From positions 1 to 41,320 of the forward strand of contig NZ_FXSZ01000015.1 in NCBI RefSeq assembly GCF_900182575.1: a DNA stretch of 41,320 bases, read 5' to 3'. Source of the stretch: Solitalea koreensis (lineage in GTDB: Bacteria; Bacteroidota; Bacteroidia; Sphingobacteriales; Sphingobacteriaceae). Below are positions 8,575-16,864 of the stretch, one piece after another. The translations under genes were made by a program, and so were the position numbers. The notes below the pieces were generated by a model that saw only the letters and a list, made by a program, of their open reading frames with translations, had not been told where the DNA came from and searched no databases. How positions within the stretch are numbered: position 1 is the stretch's first letter; each line of letters begins with the position of its first letter.

Positions 8575-9561
8575 TTAATCGATAGTGTGAACGTAATTGT
8601 AAGTAAGGCCTGACTCTACATTTTTTTTATAAGCCATTATTGCATTGAAGATGGCCGAAGCGATCTCATTCTTTCCCTTTTCACTATTCATGTAATCTTC
8701 CTCCTCCATGTTGGAGATGAAACCGGTTTCTACCAGGATACTTGGCATTGCGGTGGCTTGCAACACCCAAATCCCTTCATTGTTTCGCTGCTTTACTCCA
8801 CGGTTTACACGCCCTTGCTTCACAAATTGGTTCTGAACTAAATCTGCAAGCATCAGGCTCTGATCAAAATATTTTCTGGTAACTAAAGAGGCCATGATTT
8901 TGGCTTCAGGCGAGTCAAAGACGTCATCAGCTGAGCCATTATTGCCGCCTTCTCCAGTTAGTTCCAATGAGTCATCGGAACTGGTCTGCACAAACTGTAC
9001 TTTCGAATCATTTTTATTAACGGCCCAAACAAAGGTTTCTACGCCATTTGTATTACTTGGGCTGCTATAAGTACGATAAACAGGTACTTTTTTAGTGTGC
9101 TTTTTTCTTCCGCTTCCTTTTCCTGTATAATAAGTGGTGGTTTTGTAACTTACAATTTGAGAACTCTTTTGCCCAGGAGCCCAGTTACAATGGATGCTTA
9201 TAAACAGATCGCCATGATTTTCATTGGCAAATTTTGCACGATAACGGTTGGCGTCGCGCGCACTACTGAATCCTCCGGCATCATTCCTGTCGTTTCGTGT
9301 TAACAATACCTTGCAGTCGGGTATGGAATCTCTTAATTTTTTTGCCAGAGCTTGTCCAAAACTTAAGGTAAGGTCGGATTCATAGCTGTACTTTCCATGC
9401 GCATTTAAGGTTGGATAACCATGGCCTGGATCAATTATGATGGTTTTTATTGCTTTGGGTTTACTCGTCTGGGCAGATACCTGAAGACAAATGAACACTG
9501 AAAAAGCTGATAATAATAGAGAGAGCGCAGTTTTTCCATTGAAAGCAAATTTTTTCACCAT
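8575..9561 (-). CDS. N-acetylmuramoyl-L-alanine amidase (Amidase_3 type), secreted
   Basis: A zinc amidase that cuts between muramic acid and the peptide stem of peptidoglycan, used in cell separation or wall turnover. The 328 residues begin with a signal peptide (cut near residue 30, VSA-Q). Zinc ligands are visible: H47 in IIIDPGHG, E61 in YESDLTLSFG and H124 in ISIHCNW; the catalytic E278 is in ILVETGFISN. An insertion of some 50 residues rich in Lys, Thr, Tyr and Ser (about 135-185) may act as a regulatory lid, as in AmiB/AmiC-type enzymes. No SPOR or LysM wall-binding domain is present. It is a single gene, convergent with the M16 peptidase. Confidence 0.92.
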   Translation of the reverse strand: MVKKFAFNGKTALSLLLSAFSVFICLQVSAQTSKPKAIKTIIIDPGHGYPTLNAHGKYSYESDLTLSFGQALAKKLRDSIPDCKVLLTRNDRNDAGGFSSARDANRYRAKFANENHGDLFISIHCNWAPGQKSSQIVSYKTTTYYTGKGSGRKKHTKKVPVYRTYSSPSNTNGVETFVWAVNKNDSKVQFVQTSSDDSLELTGEGGNNGSADDVFDSPEAKIMASLVTRKYFDQSLMLADLVQNQFVKQGRVNRGVKQRNNEGIWVLQATAMPSILVETGFISNMEEEDYMNSEKGKNEIASAIFNAIMAYKKNVESGLTYNYVHTID

Positions 9562-9611
9562 TTACATGAATATTAAATGTTTGAATAATTGAGTTTAATT
9601 GATTTAGATTA

Positions 9612-9619
9612 CAAATCTA
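9612..9619 (-). promoter_or_regulatory. Candidate -7 box for the amidase gene
   Basis: Read on the minus strand this is TAGATTTG, a full match to TAnnTTTG, about 50 bases before the ATG. No good -33 TTG is seen at 19 bases, so support is partial. Confidence 0.35.
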
Positions 9620-10135
9620 GGCATATCTCATTTTAATTCATTGAAAATGATGAAATCTTACATTAACAAGACAAGCTTGAAAAATTTGTTCTCTCCTCAA
9701 GTACAGATTTAAAAGATGATATAGCCGGAATATGAAAGAAACATGTGTAATTAAAAAGTTTTAGTGCTCAAATGGGCATATACTTAATTGGTAAGCACTA
9801 TGTGGAAAACCTTATGCGAATAGGGGAGTGTCAATTTTTATATTTGGGAGATGGAGGCAATGGATTGCGTTTATTTGGCAATGGAAAAACAGAAAATTGT
9901 TAAAATATTAAAAATCATCTAATTCCGACAATTTATGCATTGTTGTTACCCCTTGTACATTGGTGCTTAACGACATATACCTACATTGACATAATGCTCC
10001 TGCTGAAAAAAAAATGGGACAACGTAACAAGAGTAAGAGAAATTAGTAAAGAACAAGATAAAGGTTGGCTGACAAATCTATCAAATTTCCCAAGACCAGT
10101 TAAAGCTGAACTAAATTTTGAAGGGGTTGGAGCGT
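9620..10135. other. Intergenic region with no convincing gene
   Basis: About 500 bp upstream of the structured RNA. The only ATG-started reading frame of any length is 9772-9903 (43 codons, protein starting MGIYLIGKHYVENL), Gly/Asn-rich near its end; I give it little weight. A longer frame at 9940-10215 needs a TTG start and runs into the folded RNA, so I do not call it. A promoter for the downstream leader should lie here, but I cannot point to one. Confidence 0.4.
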
Positions 10136-10314
10136 ACAGAGAGGCTGTCTGGCCGCTTGAAACCTGGTGGCCATTTTATCCAGGTCGGAGACCTCTGTTT
10201 TATAAGAACTATTAAGACATCCTTTCGGAAGTTTTAATAGAGCCAAGGGCGCACAAGCCTGCTCAAAAAAGCCCTTGGAAATTTTTCCTGAGAATTTTCA
10301 AGGATTTTTTATTT
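10136..10314 (+). ncRNA. Structured leader RNA with terminator/anti-terminator, upstream of the YfcC-family transporter
   Basis: Four stems follow in order. (1) ACAGAG (10136-10141) and GTCT (10147-10150) pair with the continuous AGACCTCTGT (10189-10198). Inside, ACCTGG (10162-10167) pairs with CCAGGT (10180-10185), and GGCC (10151-10154) can pair with GGCC in that loop (10169-10172), a possible pseudoknot. (2) CTATTAAGAC (10209-10218) pairs with GTTTTAATAG (10231-10240), with TCC/GGA inside the loop. (3) CCAAGGGC (10243-10250) pairs with GCCCTTGG (10271-10278). (4) CCTTGGAAATT (10273-10283) pairs with AATTTTCAAGG (10293-10303), followed by ATTTTTTATTT, a strong terminator. Stems 3 and 4 share bases 10273-10278, so they exclude each other, as in a riboswitch or attenuator. 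I do not recognise a known riboswitch class. An independent small RNA ending at this terminator is the alternative. Confidence 0.6.
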
Positions 10315-10366
10315 AAAATAAAGGCAGATTAAAAACATTAACACAAAAAAGAATTAAAATAGAAAC

Positions 10367-11869
10367 ATGTCAAAAAAGAGATCCTTCCCGGGGCCTATTC
10401 CCATTTTAATGATGGTTATTATCCTTGCTGCTTTATGCACCTGGCTCTTACCGGCTGGTCAGTACAATAAGCTATCTGTAAATGGTAAAAATTTCGAGAT
10501 GACCACCGATAGCAGTGAAATAAATCTTCCGCTATCGCAGAAAACATTAGACAGCCTGGGTATCCAGATAAAGATTGAGAAATTCATTCATGGTGATATC
10601 CGCAAACCCATATCGGTACCGGGCACATTTACCAAACAGCAGAGAAACGGGCAGGGCTTCATCAGCGTATTACAGGCACCTGTAAAAGGAATTGTCGACA
10701 GCATTGATATTATTCTCTTCGTGCTCATCATTGGTGGTTTTATGTATGTGTTCAACGAAACCGGTGCCATGGTAAAGGGTATTACCTGGCTGGCCCATGC
10801 CATGAAAGGACGTGAATATTGGTTGATCATTATACTTACGAGTATATTTTCATTCTTGGCCGGATCATACGGAATGGCAGAGGAAGCCCTGGTGTTTTAT
10901 CCTATCCTAGTACCCTTGTTTCTTGCCGCCGGTTACGACTTACTTATCCCCTTGGCCATTATTTTTGGTGGTACCTCTTTAGGTGTAATACCTGCTTTCT
11001 CCAATCCATTTTCAACCATCATTGCTTCTAACGCTGCCGGTATAAACTGGATGGATGGATTACAGGAAAGATTACTGTTATGGGTAATTCTTACGGCTTT
11101 ATTGATTTGGTACATTTTACGCTATGCAGCCAAAATAAAAAAAGATCCCACGGCTTCGTTGGTCTATAAAATTGATGGCCACGTAAAACCATTATATGAA
11201 GTACATATCAGTGATGAAAATAACTTGCCCACATTGGAATGGAAAACAAAGCTGTTACTGTTCATCTATATCGCGACCTTCCTTAGCATGATTGCCGGCG
11301 TGGTGTTTTTGGATTGGTGGACAACCGAAATGTCCGCACTGTTTCTGGGTTCATCCGTCCTGATAGCCGTTATAACGCGCATCAATGAAAAAGTATTCGT
11401 TCGGGAATTTATAAAAGGGGCAGAAAGTTTATTATCGGTTGCATTCATCATTGGTGTAGCAAGAGGCGTTACCATCGTATTAAACGACGGGCATGTTAGT
11501 GACTCGGTTTTATATTACACAGCAAATTTGGTGAATGGCATACAGCCTATATTTTTTATCTTGTTGTTGCTGCTGTTTTATGTAGTCTTTTCAATTTTCA
11601 TTCAATCCTCTTCAGGTATGGCCGTATTAACGATGCCGATTATCGGTGCACTGTCTATTTTAGTGAACCTGCCGGGAAGGGAAATTGTAAACTCATACAT
11701 GTACGGCATGGGCCTGATGTCGTTTTTGGCTCCTACCGGACTGATATTGCCTTCGTTGGCAATGGTAAACATCAGCCTTAAAACCTGGATTAAGTTTATT
11801 ACGCCGCTGTTAATTGTGCTAACCATCATTTGCATGCTGGTACTGGTGATTGGTATTTATTTGCTATAG
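10367..11869 (+). CDS. YfcC-family transporter (C4-dicarboxylate / basic amino acid carrier type)
   Basis: A 500-residue inner-membrane carrier with about 11-12 membrane segments, of the YfcC/ArcD-like group. Typical features are the N-terminal segment ending in WLLPAGQY (residues 25-32), a periplasmic stretch of about 80 residues ending in QAPVKGIVDSIDII, the motif GSYGMAEEALVFYP near residue 166, and a matching re-entrant-like segment SSSGMAVLTMPI near 422, suggesting two related halves. The substrate cannot be read from the sequence; relatives are annotated for dicarboxylates or for arginine/ornithine-type exchange. It begins 52 bases after the terminator of the structured leader, so transcription is probably controlled by attenuation. 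No catabolic gene is adjacent to hint at the substrate. Confidence 0.88.
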   Translation: MSKKRSFPGPIPILMMVIILAALCTWLLPAGQYNKLSVNGKNFEMTTDSSEINLPLSQKTLDSLGIQIKIEKFIHGDIRKPISVPGTFTKQQRNGQGFISVLQAPVKGIVDSIDIILFVLIIGGFMYVFNETGAMVKGITWLAHAMKGREYWLIIILTSIFSFLAGSYGMAEEALVFYPILVPLFLAAGYDLLIPLAIIFGGTSLGVIPAFSNPFSTIIASNAAGINWMDGLQERLLLWVILTALLIWYILRYAAKIKKDPTASLVYKIDGHVKPLYEVHISDENNLPTLEWKTKLLLFIYIATFLSMIAGVVFLDWWTTEMSALFLGSSVLIAVITRINEKVFVREFIKGAESLLSVAFIIGVARGVTIVLNDGHVSDSVLYYTANLVNGIQPIFFILLLLLFYVVFSIFIQSSSGMAVLTMPIIGALSILVNLPGREIVNSYMYGMGLMSFLAPTGLILPSLAMVNISLKTWIKFITPLLIVLTIICMLVLVIGIYLL

Positions 11870-12101
11870 GTGAGAAGTTAGACATCTATCGTGATTATTC
11901 TTTTTCTAAAGGCTGTACATCGCCATTCGCTCCGATTTGGATTAATGAAATGGTAAGGAGGCAAGGATAAGGTTGAAATTTGCTGACCGGAAAATGAGTT
12001 CCATAAAAACTTACTTAAAGAGAAAAGCTTATTTCGGCCATTTATTTTGTAAACAATCCTATTCATAAAGTGACTAAATTAGCACAATAACTTTTGAAGT
12101 A

Positions 12102-13301
12102 ATGCCTCAACCATTTTCACCGCCCAAATTTCAAAGTGCTGAATTGAATGACAAAGCTTCAGTTCTGTTTAAAGTTATCTGGGGGTATTTACTGGTCATT
12201 ACAATAACTTTTGTTATTGCAATGTTCAGACAACCGGAATTTTGGCCTCGTTACATGTCAAGAGTTGCCATCAACTGGCTTGTATGCATTGCCTTGCTTT
12301 ATTCAATGAGGAAGGTAAGTATCCGGACCATTGCCATTTGTTTTATCATCTATATACTGGCTATGTTTTTAATTTCTTCCTGGACAGGAGGAGGGATTAA
12401 AGGGCATGGGATCAGGTTTTTGGCTGTTGCAGTTTTACTTTCTAGTTTAACAGTAGGTAGGAAAGAAATCTGGTTATTCGGTATTTTGGCAGCTCTTGGA
12501 GGATTGGTTCTGGTTTTTGCCGCTAATGCTCAGCTGCTACCCGTGACCGAACCCATCGGTGATTCTGCAATGACGTATTGGATCTATTTAATTACCAATA
12601 TTTTGTTGCTTTGTTATATCGAAAATCTGTCTGTTAGCAGATTGAGTAAAGCGTTGGATACTTCTGTGCAAGAGCTTGCCTTACGAAAACAATCAGAAGA
12701 AAAGTATCGCCTGATATTTGAATCATTCCAGGATATCTACTATCAAACGGATATGCAAGGCAAAGTCATTTTAGTTACTCCTTCCGTACAACAACGTTTA
12801 GGATATGATCCATCCGAAGTGATCGGCAAAAATGTAAATGAATTTTACCTTGAACAGAACAAAAATGACTTTAAGCGTTTACTAATGAAGAATGGGACAT
12901 TTCTTAATTACGAGTTAAACCTATTGTCTAAAGATGGCACAGTGATCAATACCCTTGTATCAAGCCAGGTTCTTTATGAAAACGGCGGTAAACCCAAAGC
13001 AATTGAGGGCACGGTACATGATATCACCCAGCGAAAAAGAGCTGAAGAACTTTTAAAACTGCAAAATAAAGAACTGAGAGATATCGCTTTCCTACAATTG
13101 CATATCGTACGGAGGCCCGCGTCAAATGTGCAGAGATTAGTCAACCTGCTTAACATGGATGACCCTGCTGATCCATTGAATATTGAATTGATTCCACAGC
13201 TTGAAACTGCAACGAATGAGCTTGATGCCATTATACGAGAAATAGTCAAAAAAACGGATGAAATTAGACCAAAGGTTGAATCAGGGTTGGCAAAGGATTA
13301 A
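12102..13301 (+). CDS. Membrane PAS sensor with histidine-kinase H-box but no ATPase domain (copy 1)
   Basis: A 399-residue signalling protein. Residues about 20-175 form six membrane helices; a short coiled linker follows (about 178-200); then a PAS/PAC domain (about 201-315, starting KYRLIFESFQDIYYQTD). The C-terminal helix pair (about 322-390) carries HIVRRPAS with H334, which matches the HisKA H-box pattern H-x-x-R-x-P. The protein ends without the N, G1 and G2 boxes of a HATPase domain, so it cannot phosphorylate itself. It may be a phosphotransfer or dimerisation partner for another kinase, or a pure sensor. A paralogue follows 95 bp downstream, and the bases just before both start codons are similar too. 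Confidence 0.82.
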   Translation: MPQPFSPPKFQSAELNDKASVLFKVIWGYLLVITITFVIAMFRQPEFWPRYMSRVAINWLVCIALLYSMRKVSIRTIAICFIIYILAMFLISSWTGGGIKGHGIRFLAVAVLLSSLTVGRKEIWLFGILAALGGLVLVFAANAQLLPVTEPIGDSAMTYWIYLITNILLLCYIENLSVSRLSKALDTSVQELALRKQSEEKYRLIFESFQDIYYQTDMQGKVILVTPSVQQRLGYDPSEVIGKNVNEFYLEQNKNDFKRLLMKNGTFLNYELNLLSKDGTVINTLVSSQVLYENGGKPKAIEGTVHDITQRKRAEELLKLQNKELRDIAFLQLHIVRRPASNVQRLVNLLNMDDPADPLNIELIPQLETATNELDAIIREIVKKTDEIRPKVESGLAKD

Positions 13302-13396
13302 TTCATTTTTATAGTAGGAGATTTGAGAAATGTTGAATTAGTATTAATACACAGTATCTAAAGGTCGATTAAATTAGCAATTCAACTCTTATAGTC

Positions 13397-14599
13397 ATGT
13401 TTCAACTGTTTTCACCGCCAAAGCTTCAAAGTGCTGACTTGAATAGCAAAGCGTATATTCTTTTTAAAGTTATTTGGGGCTTTCTCCTGATTATAACCAT
13501 TGCCGATTCTATTGCGCTGTCCAGACAACCGGAATATTTGCCTCGATTCCTTGTAATGACTTCCCTTGTATGGTTTGTATCGCTTGCCCTGCTTTATTCA
13601 ATGCAAAAGGGAAATATTCGAACCATAGCCATTCTGTACATCACCTTTTTTTTAGTTATGATTTTTGGATTTTCCTGGTCAGGAGGAGGGATTAAGAGCC
13701 ATGGGATGAGGCTTTTGCCTATAGTAGTTTTACTTTCCGGTTTAACAGTCGGAAGAAGGGAAGTATGGCTATTCGGTATAATTTCTGCTCTTTGTGCATT
13801 GGCCCTGGTAGTTGCCGATCATGCTCACCTACTACCCGTTACAGAACCACTCAGCAAATCACCATTTATGTATTGGATCTATATTATATGCAATATTTTT
13901 TTTCTATGCTATATAGAAAATTTGTCGGTTAACAGATTGAGTAAAGCGTTGAATGCTTCTGAGCAAGAGCTTGCTTTACGAAAACAATCGGAAGAAAAGT
14001 ATCGCTTAATTTTTGAATCATTTCAGGATATCTACTACCAAACGGACATAAAAGGTAAAATTATTTTAGTCAGTCCTTCTATACAGCAACGTTTAGGTTA
14101 TGAGCCGTCGGAAGTGATTGGTAAAAATGTACATGTATTTTATCTCGAACCTAAAAAAAGGAGAGATTTTATTACACAGTTAAAGGAGAGTGGAAAGGTT
14201 CTTAATGACGAGGTATCCTTGCTGGCTAAAAATGGTAATGTAATCAATGCAATTATCTCCAGCCATGTTCTGTATGAAAATAATTGCAAACCAAAAGCAA
14301 TTGAGGGTACTGTGCATGATATCACCCAGCGTAAAAGGGCTGAAGATCTTTTAAAACTGCAAAATGAAAAATTAAGAGACATTGCCTTCCTTCAGTCGCA
14401 TATCGTACGCAGGCCCGTATCAAATGTTCTTGGATTGATCAACCTAATTAACAAAGATGATCCGGCAGATCCATTGAATATTGAATTGATCCCACAACTT
14501 AAAATAGCCTCAAATGAACTTGATGCCGTTATACGAGAAATAGTCGATAAAACGAATGAAATTAAGCCTATGGTGCAAAGTAGTTTGCACAAAGACTAA
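13397..14599 (+). CDS. Membrane PAS sensor with histidine-kinase H-box but no ATPase domain (copy 2)
   Basis: Paralogue of the gene just upstream, with the same order: six membrane helices (about 20-175), a linker, a PAS/PAC domain (about 201-316) and a C-terminal H-box HIVRRPVS with H335, ending without an ATPase domain. The two proteins align almost end to end; the linker and PAS core (ELALRKQSEEKYRLIFESFQ) are identical over long runs, while the membrane part and the PAS loop near 252-270 differ. The pattern suggests a fairly recent tandem duplication with drift in the sensing regions. Similar words (TAAATTAGCA) also precede both start codons. It may be co-transcribed with copy 1, since no terminator is seen between them. 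Confidence 0.82.
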   Translation: MFQLFSPPKLQSADLNSKAYILFKVIWGFLLIITIADSIALSRQPEYLPRFLVMTSLVWFVSLALLYSMQKGNIRTIAILYITFFLVMIFGFSWSGGGIKSHGMRLLPIVVLLSGLTVGRREVWLFGIISALCALALVVADHAHLLPVTEPLSKSPFMYWIYIICNIFFLCYIENLSVNRLSKALNASEQELALRKQSEEKYRLIFESFQDIYYQTDIKGKIILVSPSIQQRLGYEPSEVIGKNVHVFYLEPKKRRDFITQLKESGKVLNDEVSLLAKNGNVINAIISSHVLYENNCKPKAIEGTVHDITQRKRAEDLLKLQNEKLRDIAFLQSHIVRRPVSNVLGLINLINKDDPADPLNIELIPQLKIASNELDAVIREIVDKTNEIKPMVQSSLHKD

Positions 14600-14638
14600 A
14601 ACAAGAATAGGCTTCATTTTCCACCCTCTCTAAATTCA

Positions 14639-15700
14639 TTATTCCACCTTTTTCTTTCCTTCTTCTAATGCTTTAATGAACTTGATAACCCCTTTCATGT
14701 ACGTTTTCTGATCGTCGTACATGCTCATGTGGGCGCCGTTGGGACATAGTAAAAAGCTGCCATTTTGCACCTGGGTAGACATCCATTGCATGTGTTTCGG
14801 ATCCATGGTGTCATAAGTGGAGCCAATGACTAGCGTTGGAACTCTTAATGTTTTTAAATCAGCCTTACGATCCCAATTCTTTAATTTTCCTCCAAGCCCG
14901 AATTCACTGGGCCCTTGCATGGTCACATATAACGACTGGTTTATCTTGCCGAACGAACGATTCATGGGTTCGGGCCAGTCTGCTACCGGTATGCGGCAAA
15001 TGTGCTTGGCATAAAAAAACGGAATCAACAGCTCCATGTATTTCGGGTTTTCGAAATCACCTTTTGCTTCTATTGCTCTGATTGAATCCAATACTTTTGG
15101 GTCCATTTGTTTGGCTAATACATCTTCTGCATACTTGCCATAATCAGGGCAGCTCGACATCATATTCGAAATGATGAGCCCTTTCAAATTTTGCTGATAT
15201 TTCAGTGCATATTCCATAGCCAGAATGCCACCCCATGAATGACCCAGCAGGTAAAAATCATCCTTATTCAGGTTTAAGGCAGTTCTTACTTGTTCCACTT
15301 CTTCAACATAACGGGGTAAATCCCACATGGAAGTATCCTTTGGATTGTCGGAGTTTCCGCAGCCTAATTGATCATAATAAATGAATTCAATGCCTTCTGC
15401 CGGGAAGAAGCTTTCGAAACATTCAAAGTATTCGTGTGTAGCACCTGGTCCTCCGTTAAGCAACAAAACTTTTATATGGGGATTATTCCCAATGGTTTTG
15501 GTCCAGATGTTAAATTTTCCTTTTGGGGTTTCTATCGGGATTATTTTCACGCCACCCGTTTGTACACCTGTATCTACAGGTAAAAAGTAGGCCAATTCAT
15601 TAGCTGAATCTTTTGTTTTAGAGGGCTGGTTGGAACAGGAAATGATAAATCCTGTTAAGGCGGCAACTAGAAATGCCACTGGTTTTGTGATGATTTTCAT
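14639..15700 (-). CDS. Proline iminopeptidase-like alpha/beta hydrolase (S33), lipoprotein
   Basis: A 353-residue alpha/beta hydrolase of the proline-specific aminopeptidase family. The N-terminus is a lipoprotein signal (GFIISC, with Cys22 as the lipidation site), so it should sit in the envelope, unlike the usual cytoplasmic enzymes. Visible family marks are the oxyanion motif GGPG (83-86), DQLGCGNSD (110-118), the nucleophile S155 in GHSWGG, and the remaining triad D297 (GSTYD) and H324 (NGAHMS). It probably releases N-terminal residues, often proline, from short peptides, although related members hydrolyse other amides or esters. It converges with the PAS gene, with 39 bp between stops and no clear hairpin there. 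Confidence 0.88.
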   Translation of the reverse strand: MKIITKPVAFLVAALTGFIISCSNQPSKTKDSANELAYFLPVDTGVQTGGVKIIPIETPKGKFNIWTKTIGNNPHIKVLLLNGGPGATHEYFECFESFFPAEGIEFIYYDQLGCGNSDNPKDTSMWDLPRYVEEVEQVRTALNLNKDDFYLLGHSWGGILAMEYALKYQQNLKGLIISNMMSSCPDYGKYAEDVLAKQMDPKVLDSIRAIEAKGDFENPKYMELLIPFFYAKHICRIPVADWPEPMNRSFGKINQSLYVTMQGPSEFGLGGKLKNWDRKADLKTLRVPTLVIGSTYDTMDPKHMQWMSTQVQNGSFLLCPNGAHMSMYDDQKTYMKGVIKFIKALEEGKKKVE

Positions 15701-15819
15701 AGAAGAAGCATTTGATTGAATTTAATGATAAATTCAGTGATATGCTCGGTTTGCCAATGCAAATTTTGTAAATCATCTTTGTGTGACCTGCTGCTATAAT
15801 GAATGTTCTGTCATTCTAT

Positions 15820-15827
15820 TAAATTTG
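15820..15827 (+). promoter_or_regulatory. Candidate -7 box for the SRPBCC gene
   Basis: TAAATTTG matches TAnnTTTG, 22 bases before the ATG at 15850. No good -33 TTG at 19 bases. Confidence 0.35.
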
Positions 15828-15849
15828 TTTTTATCAAAAAACATCAGCA

Positions 15850-16275
15850 ATGGAAAAAACAAATAAAACAACAATCACAATTCAAGCTATTGTAAATGCT
15901 CCGGTAGAAAAAGTATGGGAAGTATGGACCTCTCCTGAACACATTACGAAATGGAATCAGGCAAGTAACGATTGGCATACAACCAAAGCAGAAAATGATT
16001 TGCGGCCAGCAGGAAAATTTCTCTCCAGAATGGAAGCTAAGGATGGTAGTTTCGGTTTTGACTTTGAAGGTGTTTATAGCGACGTAAAAACAAATGAACT
16101 TATTGCTTACGCTATGGCCGATGGAAGGAAAGTTGAAATTAAGTTCACCGGTAATGGCAATGAAACCAAGGTGGTGGAAAGTTTTGAGGCTGAAGAGGTT
16201 AATTCTATTGAAATGCAACGTGATGGATGGCAAGCTATTCTAAACAATTTTAAAGAGTACACCGAAACCAATTAA
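15850..16275 (+). CDS. SRPBCC / AHSA1-like domain protein
   Basis: A 141-residue cytoplasmic protein that is a single START-like fold of the AHSA1 (activator of Hsp90 ATPase homologue 1-like) group. The opening strand ITIQAIVNAPVEKVWEVWTSPEHITKWNQAS (residues about 10-40), with its VW..WT.PEHI..W pattern, is typical, as is the closing helix after MQRDGWQAILNNFKEY. Such proteins bind small hydrophobic ligands, and most have no known role. It is too short for the N-terminal domain of true Hsp90 activators, so a link with HtpG should not be assumed. No operon partner is evident. Confidence 0.85.
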   Translation: MEKTNKTTITIQAIVNAPVEKVWEVWTSPEHITKWNQASNDWHTTKAENDLRPAGKFLSRMEAKDGSFGFDFEGVYSDVKTNELIAYAMADGRKVEIKFTGNGNETKVVESFEAEEVNSIEMQRDGWQAILNNFKEYTETN

Positions 16276-16383
16276 TAATATTTTTTGCCATCTATTTGTT
16301 TTTCTAAAACATTAATAGTTAATTACATTCTGAAAAAAAACTGACAAAAAAGTAAGTGTTTCCGAGTTTTAAAACGTCTATTA

Positions 16384-16391
16384 TAGCTTTG
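16384..16391 (+). promoter_or_regulatory. Candidate -7 box for the small membrane protein gene
   Basis: TAGCTTTG matches TAnnTTTG exactly, 51 bases before the ATG at 16442. The -33 region is weak. Its presence slightly favours the small gene being real. Confidence 0.3.
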
Positions 16392-16441
16392 AATCTCTCA
16401 GATTGCAAGCGAATAGTTTTGAGGGATTTGAAAAAAAAACA

Positions 16442-16639
16442 ATGTTTCTGGAAAAAAGATTTTATTATTTAATGGCTTGGATGGTATTTGCAGTAATTGC
16501 CTATGCCTGGACTCAAAAAGTTGAAAACCCTGATGCATTTCATTATGCTCAATATGAACAAACCGAATTGAGACAAAAATTAAGTGATACAAAATCGGAC
16601 ACATTAACATATGGATATAGCATAAAAACTAACCATTGA
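16442..16639 (+). CDS. Small single-span membrane protein, 65 aa
   Basis: I do not recognise this small protein. Residues about 8-24 (YYLMAWMVFAVIAYAW) form one membrane helix after a short basic start; the rest is polar and charged. The ATG at 16442 is preferred over an upstream TTG because it sits just before the basic residues that precede the helix. A TAnnTTTG box lies 51 bp upstream. It could be a genuine small membrane protein or chance. Confidence 0.4.
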   Translation: MFLEKRFYYLMAWMVFAVIAYAWTQKVENPDAFHYAQYEQTELRQKLSDTKSDTLTYGYSIKTNH

Positions 16640-16703
16640 TGATAAGCGAAAGAGTAAACCAGGGCAGTATTTAACTTTTCATTTTTTTATCTAAAAGTAC
16701 TTA

Positions 16704-16828
16704 GAGGCTGTCTTAAAAGACGAACTAACCTGTTTTGACATGTTGCAGAGTCGAAATATCTGTTTCATAATGTTACAGACCTTTTGACTGGTTCAAGGTG
16801 GCAGGGGAAAGCGCTTTTGAGACAGTCT
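16704..16828. mobile_element. MITE-like element or insertion-sequence remnant with terminal inverted repeats
   Basis: GAGGCTGTCTTAAAAG (16704-16719) is the near-perfect inverted copy of CTTTTGAGACAGTCT (16814-16828), so 125 bp is bounded by about 16-bp inverted repeats. The sequence GAGGCTGTCTyAAAAG resembles the ends of insertion sequences common in Bacteroidota. The inside has no gene. I see no clean target duplication, and the right end runs into a T-stretch. Because that end is a hairpin arm followed by TTTTTT, it could also act as a weak terminator. Confidence 0.45.
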
Positions 16829-16864
16829 TTTTTATTAATTGGATAGGATATAACCATATACATC

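Noticed and set aside
9772..9903. A 43-codon ATG reading frame (MGIYLIGKHY...)
   Set aside because: No promoter box, ribosome site or recognisable family; too short to support without conservation data.
9940..10215. A 91-codon reading frame before the YfcC-family transporter
   Set aside because: It needs a TTG start, has an odd Trp-rich composition, and its second half lies inside the folded RNA; the base pairing explains the sequence better than coding does.
10273..10314. Terminator of an upstream protein gene
   Set aside because: No supportable gene precedes it; the overlap with another stem fits a leader attenuator better.
15844..16233. A 129-codon minus-strand frame opposite the SRPBCC gene
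   Set aside because: The plus-strand protein has a clear family pattern; the antisense frame is Phe/Cys-rich and has none.
16704..16828. Plain terminator for the small membrane protein gene
   Set aside because: The loop would be about 94 bases, too long for an intrinsic terminator; terminal repeats of a mobile remnant fit better.
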